64,000 bases of DNA from Theodoxus fluviatilis (GCA_034096865.1 JAWQFJ010017316.1:5001-69000); one strand, 5' to 3'. Shown: positions 1-11,997, counted from the stretch's first letter. Numbers and translations are program-made. The notes: generated by a model from the letters alone, not told the origin.

Positions 1-34
1 TCTCTCTCTCTCTCTTCCTCTCTCTCTCTCTCTT
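1..34. repeat. (CT)n microsatellite at window edge
   Basis: Almost pure CT dinucleotides with one TTCC interruption. It runs off the left edge, so its full length is unknown. Confidence 0.95.
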
Positions 35-89
35 AATGTCTTTCTCTCTCCTTCATACACAAAGCTCAATGCTGCACACTGCAGATAGA

Positions 90-706
90 TGTGTGGAGGG
101 CGGCACACTACAGAGTGGAGGACGGCACACTACAGAGTGGAGGGGGGCACACTACAGAGTGGAGGGCGGCACACTACAGAGTGGAGGGCGGCACACTACA
201 GAGTGGAGGGCGGCACACTACAGAGTGGAGGGCGACACACTGCAGAGTGGAGGGCGGCACACTACAGAGTGGAGAGCGACACACTACAGAGTGGAGGGCG
301 GCACACTACAGTGTGGAGGGCGGCACACTACAGAGTGGAGGGCGGCACACTACAGAGTGGAGGACGGCACACTGCAGAGTGGAGGGCGGCACACTACAGA
401 GTGGAGGGCGGCACACTACAGAGTGGAGGGCGACACACTACAGAGTGGAGGGCGGCACACTACAGAGTGGAGGACGGCACACTGCAGAGTGGAGGGCGGC
501 ACACTACAGAGTGGAGGACGACACACTACAGAGTGGAGGGCGGCACACTACAGAGTGGAGGGCGGCACACTACATAGTGAAGGACGACACACTACAGAGT
601 GGAGGGCGGCACACTACAGTGTGGAGGGCGGCACACTACAGTGTGGAGGGCGGCACACTACAGTGTGGAGGGCGGCACACTACAAAGAGATGTGTGGAAG
701 GCGGCA
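90..706. repeat. 22-bp minisatellite, about 27 copies
   Basis: Each unit contains the core GGAGGGCGGCACACTACAG and differs from its neighbours by 0-2 substitutions (GGAGGACGG, GGCGACAC, AGTGTGG variants). Because 22 is not a multiple of three and the unit has no stop in the forward frames, all three forward frames stay open and produce 22-residue repeat peptides. This is a mathematical by-product, not evidence of a gene. The flanks on both sides carry GATGTGTGGA, so the array probably expanded from one such unit. Confidence 0.95.
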
Positions 707-710
707 GTAG

Positions 711-1435
711 AGTGACGGGGTGTTTGTGAGGAAATCAAAGCCAGAACTCCTCTCGACCCCGGAACGGGGTCGTCTCCCTTGGCCTCGGTAATCTCCGGCG
801 ATCTCCGGCTATCTCCGGTTCCCGCTCGCGCCGTCTGGCGCTGGTTATCAGCGGAGTCTGCCTCCCGCAGTATGGTGCTGTGGAATGTGCCACTTATCGC
901 CACTGCAGTCCCCGTCCCCTCGTTTCCACCTTCCCATCCACCACCCTCCCCTCTCCTGCTTTTTTCTCTCACCCTCTTTCTGTTTTTTTCCTATCGCTCA
1001 CGTCATTTACCTTCGTATCTCCTGCTGATATGGAGCGGATCCATTGTTAAGGAAGTGTCCTGGACATTATGTGTCCCTCTCTGGAACCGAAATCACGAAG
1101 CTTTGTCGCGTGAATGCGAGTTTATCAACGGTCTCCTTTTGGGCTTTGTGATCTGCCGAGTATCAAATGGCTATCGCTGAACTATGTGTCTTTTGTGCTT
1201 CATTCAACAATACTTTCAGCGTATGATGGGAATTCACACGACAGAGAGTAAGGAAGCGACAAAACGTAAGGACAGTAGTGGACTGGCCGCCAAGTCCGCC
1301 ACACGTGGCACCGAGGGGTTGCTGCCCCGTGGTGTGCTGTGCACGTATCCAGGGTCGTTGCACGCCTGGGGCGTGGACAAGTGTAGCGTTTGGCCAGGGC
1401 ATCTCGATATCCCCTCACCAGCTGATGGGCTTTCA
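711..1435. other. Single-copy spacer, no gene recognised
   Basis: Non-repetitive sequence with a pyrimidine-rich patch around 910-1010. Short open frames occur on both strands, but none shows a recognisable domain or a convincing exon boundary. Confidence 0.5.
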
Positions 1436-2130
1436 GGGCCTGCTCCAGTAGCTCAGTCAGGGGCCTGCTCCTGTAGCTCAGCCAGGGGCCTGCTCCAGTA
1501 GCTCAGCCAGGGACTGCCCCAGTAGCTCAGCCAGGGGCCTGCTCTCGTAGCTCCATGCCCCCTCATCAGCTGCACCCCCTGGCTGCTGGGCTTTCGGGGC
1601 CTGCTCCTGTAGCTCAGCCAGGGGCCTGCTCCTGTAGCTCAGCCAGGGGCCTGCTCCTGTAGCTCAGCCAGGGGCCTGCTCCAGTAGCTCAGCCAGGGGC
1701 CTGCTCCTGTAGCTCAGCCAGGGACTGCCCCAGTAGCTCAGCCAGGGGCCTGCTCCTGTAGCTCTGCCAGGAGCCTGCTCCTGTAGCTCAGCCAGGGGCC
1801 TGCTCCAGTAGCTCAGCCAGGGGCCTGCTCCAGTAGCTCAGCCAGGGACTGCCCCAGTAGCTTAGCCAGGGGCCTGCTCCAGTAGCACAGCCAGGGGCCT
1901 GCTCCTGTAGTTCAGCCAGGGACTGCCCCAGTAGCTCAGCCAGGGGCCTGCTCCAGTAGCTCAGCCAGGGGCCTGCTCCTGTAGCTCAGCCAGGGACTGC
2001 CCCAGTAGCTCAGTCAGGGGCCTGCTCCAGTAGCTCACCCAGGGGCCTGCTCCAGTAGCTCCCAGGGACTGCCCCAGTAGCTCAGCCAGGGGCCTGCTCC
2101 AGTAGCTCAGGCAGGGACTGCCCCAGGCAG
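1436..2130. repeat. 25-bp minisatellite, interrupted
   Basis: About 26 units built on CTGCTCCAGTAGCTCAGCCA, with a CTCC/CTCCTG polymorphism and a recurrent GGGACTGCCC variant. A non-repeat insert with CCCTCATCAGCTGCACC lies at about 1,556-1,590. The last units grade into a dispersed repeat at about 2,095-2,190 that recurs at 45.3 kb. Confidence 0.9.
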
Positions 2131-2190
2131 CCACAGAGTCTACAGAGAGGCATGAGGACAGGGTCAGATCCGCCTGATCCAACCGTGCGT
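2095..2190 (+). repeat. Dispersed repeat family X, copy 1
   Basis: Aligns without large gaps, at roughly 70% identity by eye, to about 45,294-45,388. Shared blocks are CAGTRGCTCAG near the start and GGACAGGGTYAGATCC near the end. In this copy the first part is one unit of the adjacent 25-bp minisatellite. The second copy carries only one such unit. Confidence 0.65.
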
Positions 2191-2915
2191 TGCAAGGGCT
2201 TAGAATTCGCACCCAGGCCACGCGCAAGAGCAAAAACAACAGCAGCAAGAGCAACCTGGTGGCTAAATGCCGAATCCATCCCGTGGAAACCTCCCCAGAC
2301 ACATCTACAAAAAAAAGTGTAACTTCTAATAAGCATGAATCACCGTAAAGTGTTTTTTATGAGTTATTTTTGCATATGACTCTGGAAATAAAACATGTGA
2401 ATAAACACGAATCAAAACAACTTCGGTCTTCCTAGATTGCCTTGCATCCCAGACATCTTTAATCTAAAATAGAAATGATTACCCTAACTTCTCCCATTCA
2501 CGAGAATCAACCAGGATCTATTTTCACTGGCTGACCTTTAAACGGCAGACCGGCAATTGCGACATGTACACATGGACAGAACGCATTACAGCAGCGGTGC
2601 AGTCTCCTAGCAGACCTGCATCCTTGCGTGGAAGCTGATGGATGGAGCAGCCCTGCGCAGCTAACGAGACACGTGGCATTTATTAACCAATGACGTAACG
2701 GCTTTCCAGACGCCCGGAACGAGGCTGAAGCTGCGATAGCGAGGCTTCCCACGGCAAGCCATGTGGTCGCGTGTTGGGAGCGAGCCATCTGATTGGATGA
2801 TGCTAATTATTTCGCCTGTTCGCCCCTCAGGGCAGAACGTAAACAAAGCGCTGTCACGGCGTGCATATTTAATGACTACGTCCTCTCCCCTGAGTCTGCA
2901 TTCATCTTGGAGTCT
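2191..2915. other. Single-copy spacer, no gene recognised
   Basis: No tandem structure. A short A/T-rich stretch (2,330-2,480) is followed by GC-balanced sequence. I see no domain-bearing open frame. Confidence 0.5.
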
Positions 2916-5900
2916 GAGGTGTGGCGCTAGGACTGACAGTGGTGTAGTAGTCGCCAGTGCTGATTTATGGGGTGTACTGAGGTGTGGCGCTAGGACTGAC
3001 AGTGGTGTACTAAGTCGCCAGTACTGATTTATGGGGTGTGCTGAGGTGTGGCGCTAGGACTGACAGTGGTGTACTAAGTCGCCAGTGCTGATTTATGGGG
3101 TGAACTGAGCTGTGGCACTAGGACTGACAGTGGTGTACCAAGTCGCCAGTGCTGATTTATGGGGTGTACTGAGGTGTGGCGCTAGGACTGACAGTGGTGT
3201 ACCAAGTCGCCAGTGCTGATTTATGGGGTGAACTGAGGTGTGGCGCTAGGACTGACAGTGGTGTAGTAGTCGCCAGTGCTGATTTATGGGGTGTACTGAG
3301 GTGTGGCGCTAGGACTGACAGTGGTGTACTAAGTCGCCAGTGCTGATTTATGGGGTGAACTGAGGTGTGGCGCTAGGACTGACAGTGGTGTACCAAGTCG
3401 CCAGTGCTGATTTATGGGGTGTACTGAGGTGTGGCGCTAGGACTGACAGTGGTGTACCAAGTCGCCAGTGCTGATTTATGGGGTGTACTGAGGTGTGGCG
3501 CTAGGACTGACAGTGGTGTACCAAGTCGCCAGTGCCGATTTATGGGGTGTACTGAGGTGTGGCGCTAGGACTGACAGTGGTGTACTAAGTCGCCAGTTCT
3601 GATTTATGGGGTGTACTGAGGTGTGGCGCTAGGACTGACAGTGGTGTAGTAAGTCGCCAGTGCTGATTTATGGGGTGTACTGAGGTGTGGCGCTAGGACT
3701 GACAGTGGTGTAGTAGTCGCCAGTGCTGATTTATGGGGTGTACTGAGGTGTGGCGTTAGGGCTGACAGTGGTGTAATAGTCGCCAGTGCTGATTTATGGG
3801 GTGTACTGAGGTGTGGCGCTAGGACTGACAGTGGTGTACTAAGTCGCCAGTGCTGATTTATGGGGTGTACTGAGGTGTGGCGCTAGGACTGACAGTGATG
3901 TACCAAGTCGCCAGTGCTGATTTATGGGGTGTACTGAGGTGTGGCGCTAGGACTGACAGTGGTGTACTAAGTCGCCAGTGCTGATTTATGGGGTGTACTG
4001 AGGTGTGGCGCTAGGACTGACAGTGGTGTACTAAGTCGCCAGTGCTGATTTATGGGGTGTACTGAGGTGTGGCGCTAGGACTGACAGTGGTGTACCAAGT
4101 CGCCAGTGCTGATTTATGGGGTGTACTGAGGTGTGGCGCTAGGGCTGACAGTGGTGTACTAAGTCGCCAGTGCTGATTTATGGGGTGTACTGAGGTGTGG
4201 CGCTAGGACTGACAGTGGTGTAGTAGTCGCCAGTGCTGATTTATGGGGTGTACTGAGGTGTGGCGCTAGGACTGATAGTGGTGTACTAAGTCGCCAGTGC
4301 TGATTTATGGGGTGTACTGAGGTGTGGCGCTAGGACTGACAGTGGTGTACTAAGTCGCCGGTGCTGATTTATGGGGTGTACTGAGGTGTGGCGCTAGGAC
4401 TGACAGTGGTGTACTAAGTCGCCAGTGCTGATTTATGGGGTGTACTGAGGTGTGGCGCTAGGACTGACAGTGGTGTACTAAGTCGCCAGTGCTGATTTTA
4501 TGGGGTGTACTGAGGTGTGGCGCTAGGACTGACAGTGGTGTACTAAGTCGCCAGTGCTGATTTATGGGGTGTACTGAGGTGTGGCGCTAGGACTGACAGT
4601 GGTGTACCAAGTCGCCAGTGCTGATTTATGGGGTGTACTGAGGTGTGGCGCTTGGACTGACAGTGGTGTACCAAGTCGCCAGTGCTGATTTATGGGGTGT
4701 ACTGAGGTGTGGCGCTAGGACTGACAGTGGTGTACCAAGTCGCCAGTGCTGATTTATGGGGTGTACTGAGGTGTGGCGCTAGGACTGACAGTGGTGTACT
4801 AAGTCGCCAGTGCTGATTTATGGGGTGTACTGAGGTGTGGCACTAGGACTGACAGTGGTGTACCAAGTCGCCAGTGCTGATTTATGGGGTGTACTGAGGT
4901 GTGGCGCTAGGACTGACAGTGGTGTACTAAGTCGCCAGTGCTGATTTATGGGGTGTACTGAGGTGTGGCGCTAGGACTGACAGTGGTGTACTAAGTCGCC
5001 AGTGCTGATTTATGGGGTGAACTGAGGTGTGGCGCTAGGACTGACAGTTGTGTACCAAGTCGCCAGTGCTGATTTATGGGGTGTACTGAGGTGTGGCGCT
5101 AGGACTGACAGTGGTGTACCAAGTCGCCAGTGCTGATTTATGGGGTGTACTGAGGTGTGGCACTAGGACTGACAGTGGTGTACTAAGTCGCCAGTGCTGA
5201 TTTATGGGTGTACTGAGATGTGGCTCTAGGACTGACAGTGGTGTAGTAGTCGCCAGTGCTGATTTATGGGGTGTACTGAGGTGTGGCGCTAGGACTGACA
5301 GTGTACTAAGTCGCCAGTGCTGATTTATGGGGTGAACTGAGGTGTGGCACTAGGACTGACAGTGGTGTACTAAGTCGCCAGTGCTGATTTATGGGTGTAC
5401 TGAGGTGTGGCGCTAGGACTGCTAGTGGTGTAGTAGTCGCCAGTGCTGATTTATGGGGTGTACTGAGGTGTGGCGCTAGGACTGACAGTGGTGTACTAAG
5501 TCGCCAGTGCTGATTTATGGGTGTACTGAGGTGTGGCGCTAGGACTGACAGTGGTGTACCAAGTCGCCAGTGCTGATTTATGGGGTGTACTGAGGTGTGG
5601 CGCTAGGACTGACAGTGGTGTACCAAGTCGCCAGTGCTGATTTATGGGGTGTACTGAGGTGTGGCGCTAGGACTGACAGTGGTGTACTAAGTCGCCAGTG
5701 CTGATTTATGGGGTGTACTGAGGTGTGGCGCTAGGACTGACAGTGGTGTACTAAGTCGCCAGTGCTGATTTATGGGGTGTACTGAGGTGTGGCGCTAGGA
5801 CTGACAGTGGTGTACCAAGTCGCCAGTGCTGATTTATGGGGTGTACTGAGGTGTGGCGCTAGGACTGACAGTGGTGTACCAAGTCGCCAGTGCTGATTTA

Positions 5901-6292
5901 TGGGGTGTACTGAGGTGTGGCGCTAGGACTGACAGTGGGTGTACTAAGTCGCCAGTGCTGATTTATGGGGTGTACTGAGGTGTGGCGCTAGGACTGACAG
6001 TGGTGTGTACTAAGTCGCCAGTGCTGATTTATGGGGTGTACTGAGGTGTGGCGCTAGGACTGACAGTGGTGTACTAAGTCGCCAGTGCTGATTTATGTGG
6101 TGTACTGAGGTGTGGCGCTAGGACTGACAGTGGTGTAGTAGTCGCCAGTGCTGATTTATGGGGTGTACTGAGGTGTGGCACTAGGACTGACAGTGGTGTA
6201 GTAAGTCGCCAGTGCTGATTTATGGGGTGTACTGAGGTGTGGCGCTAGGACTGACAGTGGTGTAGTAGTCGCCAGTGCTGATTTATGGGGTG
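2916..6292. repeat. 64-bp satellite array, about 53 copies
   Basis: A head-to-tail array containing GGCGCTAGGACTGACAGTGG and CGCCAGTGCTGATTTATGGG in each unit. Units fall into recurring variants at one site: GTACTAAG, GTACCAAG and the one-base-shorter GTAGTAG. A second site varies between GTGTACT and GTGAACT. Every frame carries stops, so no long open frame spans it. The high homogeneity suggests recent amplification or ongoing gene conversion. Confidence 0.95.
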
Positions 6293-6561
6293 CACGTCCC
6301 AACTCGACTGTTTTGAATGAAGACCAGACTTGAGCAGCTTGCCACCGCAGACAGATGTTTCCTCTTCTCTGGCGAGCGCCGCTTGTGGCGAACTGCAGCA
6401 GCCGAGCATGCGCAGTTGTACTCGATGTGGGTTTTGTGTGTCTCAGGGTGGAGACACTTGTGTCAGCAAAATGTTCTTTGTCTCACAATGCCAGCCTGTC
6501 ATGACCTCGCCCGTACTTCCCGACTTGTCTCTAGCCTGCTTCGTCCATCATGGTTGTCCAT

Positions 6562-6705
6562 AGGGCTAGGGGTGGGGCGCGGGGGTGGGGCGCGGGGGTG
6601 GGGCGCGGGGGTGGGGCGCGGGGGTGGGGCGCGGGGGTGGGGGTCGGGTTTAGGGTTGGGGGGGGGGTCGGGTTTAGGGTTGGGGGGGTAGGGTTGAGGC
6701 AGGGT
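6562..6705 (+). repeat. G-rich short tandem repeat
   Basis: Five copies of a 14-bp unit GGGGTGGGGCGCGG are followed by two copies of a unit containing GGTCGGGTTTAGGGTTGGGG. The many runs of three or more G on the plus strand satisfy the usual pattern for G-quadruplex formation. The GGGTTTAGGG match to telomere-like repeats is only two units long. Confidence 0.85.
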
Positions 6706-6710
6706 GGATA

Positions 6711-6835
6711 AGAATAGACCCAACGTGTCTTCCTTGCGACTTCTACAAGGTGAATGATCGGAGACATCGATATTTTACTTGCTTTTACTCGAGCCATTTC
6801 TGGTGATTCTCGCAGTCAATGGCCCTGCATAGTCT
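6711..6835 (+). repeat. Dispersed repeat family A, copy 1
   Basis: Alignable over about 120 bp to 9,709-9,830. Both begin with GAATAGACCC and end with ATGGCCCTNNATAG, with scattered matches between (GCGAWT, TCGG, ATCG). Its tail is the first unit of the adjacent 28-bp minisatellite, suggesting the array grew from this element. Confidence 0.7.
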
Positions 6836-7452
6836 TCTCGTAGTCACAGGCCTTGCATAGTCTTCTCGTAGTCACTGGCCTTGCTTAGTCTTCTCGTAGT
6901 CACAGGCCTTGCATAGTCTTCTCGTAGTCACTGGCCTTGCTTAGTCTTCTCGTAGTCACAGGCCTTGCATAGTCTTCTCGCAGTCAATGGCCTTGCATAT
7001 TCTTCTCGTAGTCACAGGCCTTGCATAGTCTTCTCGCAGTCAATGGCCTTGCATAGTCTTCTCGCAGTCAATGGCCTTGCATAGTCTTCTCGTAGTCACT
7101 GGCCTTGCATAGTCTTCTCGCAGTCAATGGCCTTGCATAGTCTTCTCGCAGTCAATGGCCTTGCATAGTCTTCTCGTAGTCACTGGCCTTGCATAGTCTT
7201 CTCGCAGTCAATGGCCTTGCATATTCTTCTCGTTGTCACTGGCCTTGCATAGTCTTCTCGCAGTCAATGGCCTTGCTTAGTCTTCTCGTAGTCAATGGCC
7301 TTGCATATTCTTCTCGTTGTCACTGGCCTTGCATAGTCTTCTCGTAGTCAATGGCCTTGCATAGTCTTCTCGTTGTCACTGGCCTTGCATAATCTTCTCG
7401 TAGTCACTGGCCTTGCATAGTCTTCTCGTGGTCAATGGCCTTGCATAGTCTA
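6813..7452. repeat. 28-bp minisatellite, about 23 copies
   Basis: The unit core is CTTGCATAGTCTTCTCG followed by CAGTCAATGGC, TAGTCACTGGC or TTGTCACTGGC. The three subtypes are interspersed. The array begins at the tail of dispersed repeat family A. Confidence 0.93.
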
Positions 7453-8548
7453 CAGAAGCTGGTCGGCCATAACAGCTCATGCATCCACTTCATTCATTCT
7501 CGTGAAATATGCTTCTCAAGCGCCCGGAACCCAGGGCTGTGTAGGATGTGTGTATATTCTCCATCACAGAACGCCCGCTGCCATTCCACGCTCTACATAA
7601 CTAGTGGCAAGAGAAAGCGTGCTCACGGTGAGGTGCTGACGCAGATATCAGGCCGCCGTGACAACTGAAGACGTTCCTGCAGTTTTTAAAGACCTCAGCA
7701 TGCCGAGACACACCGAGTTCTTGTTCTATCATTCGTCATACGTCCATGAAGGAGGTACTTTGTTTAGACGAGCAGTGGGCAGCAGACTTTTTCTTATGTG
7801 ACCTTGGGACGATGTCTGCGTTCGATGCCAACAGGTGAGTCAGGCGCAGGTAAGAAAGACAGCTGTCGATGAGTCTTCAGGGCTTAGTCACTCTGACCCA
7901 CATCCGGGCATCTACAAGAGGTTCACCCCATAGTTACTCAGCGTCCCCAGCAACAGGCCTGTCTGTGTACAGGGCGAAAGGTGAACGGTAAAAGGTGGTG
8001 GCTACATTTGATACGACGCCTGACGTAACACAACAGCTATTTTGGCTTTCCCACGTTGTACCTCCTCGTTGTTGGGTTCCCACGAAATCTGAGATCGCCT
8101 GGGAATGGAAAAAAGTAGCTCATTGTGAATAAGAAACCCTTTAGCTCCTGAAACTCTGACAGATTCACGGAACCTCACGCAGTCATCAACGAAGACAAAA
8201 CCAGGAGGGAACACAAGGCGGCGACCGGTGTTCAAGGGGTGAAAGGTTAACTTTGCTTTCCTCGCGTGTCCAGTGCTGACTACACAGATCTACCTCCCAT
8301 TTCTATACGCGGCTAAATGTTCAGCGTCGGCAGCTGCTGTCTACAGCAAGGCATCGACCACGACCCCTGTCGACGAGTTGTTCATCACTCCACAATCTGG
8401 CGCAGACTTTGCAGCTACAGAACGCACTGTTCTAGCAGCTCACTCCTCTTACGTGAAAAGTTTGTGTAACGAATCCTATTTTCTTTGTTGAAGTTGCAAG
8501 AATAGACAGCGAAAACGATTCCCTTTGTGCGCCTTGCGTTCTTGCGCT
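7453..8548. other. Single-copy spacer, no gene recognised
   Basis: About 1.1 kb without tandem repeats. Short open frames of 70-80 codons exist on both strands without recognisable domains. At about 8,498 the sequence AAGAATAGAC resembles the start of dispersed family A, just ahead of the next minisatellite. Confidence 0.5.
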
Positions 8549-8915
8549 GTTGCCTAGTCTCGTTGTTGTTGTTGCCTAGTCTCGTTGTTGTTGTTGCCTA
8601 GTCTCGTTGTTGTTGTTGCATAGTCTCGTTGTTGTTGTTGCCTAGTCTCGTTGTTGTTGTTGCCTAGTCTCGTTGTTGTTGTCGCCTAGTCTCGTTGTTG
8701 TTGTTGCCTACTCTCGTTGTTGTTGTTGCATAGTCTCGTTGTTGTTGTTGCATAGTCTCGTTGTTGTTGTTGCCTAGTCTCGTTGTTGTTGTCGCCTAGT
8801 CTCGTTGTTGTTGTCGCCTAGTCTCGTTGTTGTTGTTGCCTACTCTCGTTGTTGTTGCCTAGTCTCGTTGTTGTTGCCTAGTCTCGTTATTGTTGCCTAG
8901 TCTCGTTGTTGTTGA
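8549..8915. repeat. 22-bp minisatellite, about 16 copies
   Basis: The unit contains GCCTAGTCTCGTTGTTGTTG, with C/A at the CCTAG/CATAG position and a GTC for GTT variant. The last units are shortened by one GTT. The unit resembles part of the 28-bp unit at 6.8 kb (TTGCATAGTCT core), so the two may share an ancestor. Confidence 0.93.
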
Positions 8916-9019
8916 TGACTGGTTTGATGAGCTTATCTGGGAACAGGCTAGATATCTCTCACCTTCTTGCTTACATGAAAAATACATACACTGTCTCTGC
9001 GTCTTTCACTCTCCATGTA

Positions 9020-9065
9020 TTTCTCACTGTATTTCTCTGTCTCTGTTGCTCTCTCTCGCTCTCTT

Positions 9066-9112
<47 letters not shown>

Positions 9113-9175
9113 CTCTCTCTGTCTCTCTCTGTCTCTGTCTCTCTCTCTGTCTCTGACTCTGTCTCTCTCTCTCTG

Positions 9176-9219
<44 letters not shown>

Positions 9220-9222
9220 CTC

Positions 9223-9270
<48 letters not shown>

Positions 9271-9360
9271 CTCCCTTTCTCTCTATCTCTTTCTCTCTCT
9301 TTCTCTCTCTTCTCTCTCTCTCTCTCTCTCTATCTCCGTCTACCTCCCCTTCTCTCTCTC
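9020..9360. repeat. (CT)n microsatellite with CTGT interruptions
   Basis: Long CT tract with periodic CTCTGT and CCTCCCTTT interruptions. It abuts a CA tract directly. Confidence 0.95.
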
Positions 9361-9548
9361 GCACATACATACACACATACACACATGCACACACGGACAC
9401 ACACGCGCGCGCGTGCACACACACATACACACACATACACATACACACACACACGTACACACATACATACACACCCATACCCACATACACGCACATACAC
9501 ACACACGTACACACACACACGTACACACACACATACACATACACACGT
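9361..9548. repeat. (CA)n-rich microsatellite
   Basis: Imperfect CA tract with TA and CG substitutions (ACATACAC, ACGCGCGCG), giving potential alternating purine-pyrimidine Z-DNA. Confidence 0.95.
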
Positions 9549-9708
9549 GTGGATGTTGTTGACATGCGCAGTACAAGCCACTCAATGATTTTCTGAGTTG
9601 GCGAGCAGGCTGCTGAGCTGTCGTGTTCACAGTCAGCAGGACAACACGTGGACCTCTGATTCATTTTAAGTTCCATCACTGCTACTAGCCCTCTGTGGGC
9701 TGGAGATG

Positions 9709-9830
9709 AGAATAGACCCCCGCGTCTCCCAACGCGATTCGTAAGATGCGAATGGTTCGGGAAATCGTGTCTTGCCTTGCTCTTATTCTGTCTCTGATGG
9801 TTTTTCTAGAAAAATGGCCCTCTATAGCCT
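9709..9830 (+). repeat. Dispersed repeat family A, copy 2
   Basis: Counterpart of 6,711-6,835. It starts GAGAATAGACCC and ends ATGGCCCTCTATAG. It has no adjacent minisatellite, so it shows the unexpanded state. Confidence 0.7.
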
Positions 9831-10005
9831 GGCCAGACAGGCAGGCAGGACAGCGCCCTAAATTCACTCAGGCTCTGCAACTGTGCGCATTCCCGAATAC
9901 TCGAATGTCTTGTCACCGCCAGTTCGCGCGGCCTTCATCAGAGTAGCAACGTCACTCGGCGTCCTGGTCATCGGGCACAGTGCCTGCAACACCAACATTG
10001 CTCAT

Positions 10006-10160
10006 CTTCCCCGCCCCCCCTCCCCCCCCCCCCCCCCTCTCGGGCTTCGCGCCTGCAAATCTTCTCTCCACCTTTTTCCCGCCTTTTTCTACTCAACCCG
10101 TCCTCCCCCTCCCTTACCTTACCCCCCTCCCCCTCCCTTACCTTTCCCCCTCCCTCTCTG
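10006..10160. repeat. C-rich polypyrimidine tract
   Basis: Runs of C up to about 14 bases followed by CCCCCTCCCTTACC-type repeats. Low complexity, with a strong strand bias in base composition. Confidence 0.85.
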
Positions 10161-10269
10161 AGTTGCAGCCAGGTGGTTCTCAATGAACGTTGGGCACGGA
10201 GCGTGGGAACTCCAATAGGAAGACAGGGCTCTGGGCAGGGAGCCAAGATTCCCACAGACCTCGTCTGCA

Positions 10270-10900
10270 GACTCATAGAGTGCCAGACAGGTACACGGCA
10301 CTCGGAGTGCCAGACAGGTACACGGCAGACTCATAGAGTGTCAAAGAGGTTGACTGTGTACTGACAGAATGCCAGACAGGTAGACGGTAGAGACATTGGG
10401 TGCCAGACAGGTAGACTGTGGAGTCATGGCAACAGATAGAGTCAAACTACAGGCCGCAGAGCGCCCGACAGATGAGAGATCAGACTCACGTGGCGCTGCA
10501 GAGCAGGCGGGAGATTGGCAGAATGCTACCCATGCAGGCTGACAAACAGATGGGTGCAATATCAGAGATGCAGACACCAGACTTAAGAATGGTGGTCGTG
10601 TAGAGAGCAGGATTCGCAGAGTGGCAGACAGGCGTTTGCAGATCTCGCGATGACAAAATGATGGGACAAACTCGCAGGGTGATAGAAAACCAGCGCGCGC
10701 TGCGTGCAAAATAGGTAGCTCCATGGTGCCAATGAGGCAGATGGTCAATTCATGGAATGCCACACAGTTAGACAGACTGCGGGCTTCCCCAGAGCTAGGC
10801 AGGAAGAGCTCAACCTCCCAGAGTGCTTCACGGTTAGGCAACAGGCACATAGCATCCCTCACACTCCCGACTCCGCAACTAACAGGCAGACCGCTGACTC
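10270..10900. repeat. Degenerate old minisatellite
   Basis: Recurrent but diverged GTGCCAGACAGGTA motifs spaced irregularly (about 10,280, 10,308, 10,370 and 10,400, and more decayed copies later). They lie directly ahead of a homogeneous array with a related CAGGCAGTCAGTGG core, and look like an eroded edge of the same locus. Confidence 0.55.
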
Positions 10901-10904
10901 AGTG

Positions 10905-11445
10905 GCGGGGGAGGGGGGGGGGGCAGGCAGACCGCTGACTCAGTGGGGGGGCAGGCAGTCAGTGAACTCAGTGGGGGGCAGTCAGTCAGTGGACTCAGTG
11001 GGGGGCAGTCAGTGGACTCAGTGGGGGGCAGGCAGTCAGTGGACTCAGTGGGGGGGCAGGCAGTCAGTGAACTCAGTGGGGGGCAGGCAGTCAGTGGACT
11101 CAGTGGGGAGGGGGGCAGGCAGTCAGTGGACTCAGTGGGGGGGGCAGTCAGTGGACTCAGTGGGGGGCAGGCAGTCAGTGGACTCAGTGGGGGGCAGGCA
11201 GTCACTGGACTCAGTGGGGGGGGGGGGGCAGGCAGTCAGTGGACTCAGTGGGGAGGGGGGGCAGGCAGTCAGTGGACTCAGTGGGGGGGCAGGCAGTCAG
11301 TGGACTCAGTTGGGGGCATTCAGTCAGTGGACTCAGTGGGGGGACAGACAGACAGCTGACTCAGTGGGGGGACAGACAGACAGCTGACTCAGTGGGGGGG
11401 TGGGGGGGGGGGCAGGCAGTCAGTGGACTCAGTAGGACAGGAAGG
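10905..11445. repeat. About 27-bp minisatellite, about 20 copies
   Basis: The unit core is CAGGCAGTCAGTGGACTCAG followed by a run of four to ten G. The G-run length varies between units, as expected from slippage. Open frames of up to 211 codons through it are repeat artefacts. Confidence 0.93.
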
Positions 11446-11997
11446 GGAGGTGGCGTTGCATACAGAGACTTCTAGAGCAAAGTTACAACGCCCACGGATA
11501 TGTCACCTGCCTTTTGGTCGATCTCTGTGACCCACCGATTCAGCATAACTGCATATGAAAGGTCCAAGGTTCTTTTCTCTCCTGAGACCCTAAGAGCTTT
11601 TCCCCCGCCTGTTTTCGCCACGGTTTAGCTCTGCATTTACGATCAGGTGACTGATGCTGTCACGTTCCACAAGGAGCTGCTCACCTTGCTTAGACAAAGA
11701 TCTAAAGTCGCCACTGTAAAAAGTCCTTTGTCAATGAACTTCCAGATCCTTGTTCTTTGCATGATTGTTGCAGTGTTTCTAAAAATGCAAAGCAGATTAT
11801 GTCAGATTTCCTTGCTTCAGCAAAATGTCGGGACGAAAGCTTCCGAGTGACGGAATGTACACGGGCAACACTGCTTGTGCAACAGTGAGGTTCTCGGAGC
11901 GTGGTGGCGTGTTGCCACTGCGTCCTGGCGCCGTCACCACCGTTCACACCCACGGCTTTGAGATGAGAGTGTTCGGACACAAGGAACAAACGAGCAA
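11446..11997. other. Single-copy spacer, no gene recognised
   Basis: Unique sequence leading into the 24-bp array. A frame beginning at 11,825 continues into the array, but its first 59 codons show no domain. Confidence 0.5.

Noticed and set aside
36..729. Three overlapping plus-strand open frames of 162-224 codons
   Set aside because: They are the three readings of one 22-bp minisatellite without stops. Period 22 makes all frames equivalent, so they are not genes.
6640..6700. Telomeric repeat seed (GGGTTTAGGG)
   Set aside because: Only two imperfect occurrences within a longer G-rich unit, not a run of telomere hexamers or heptamers.
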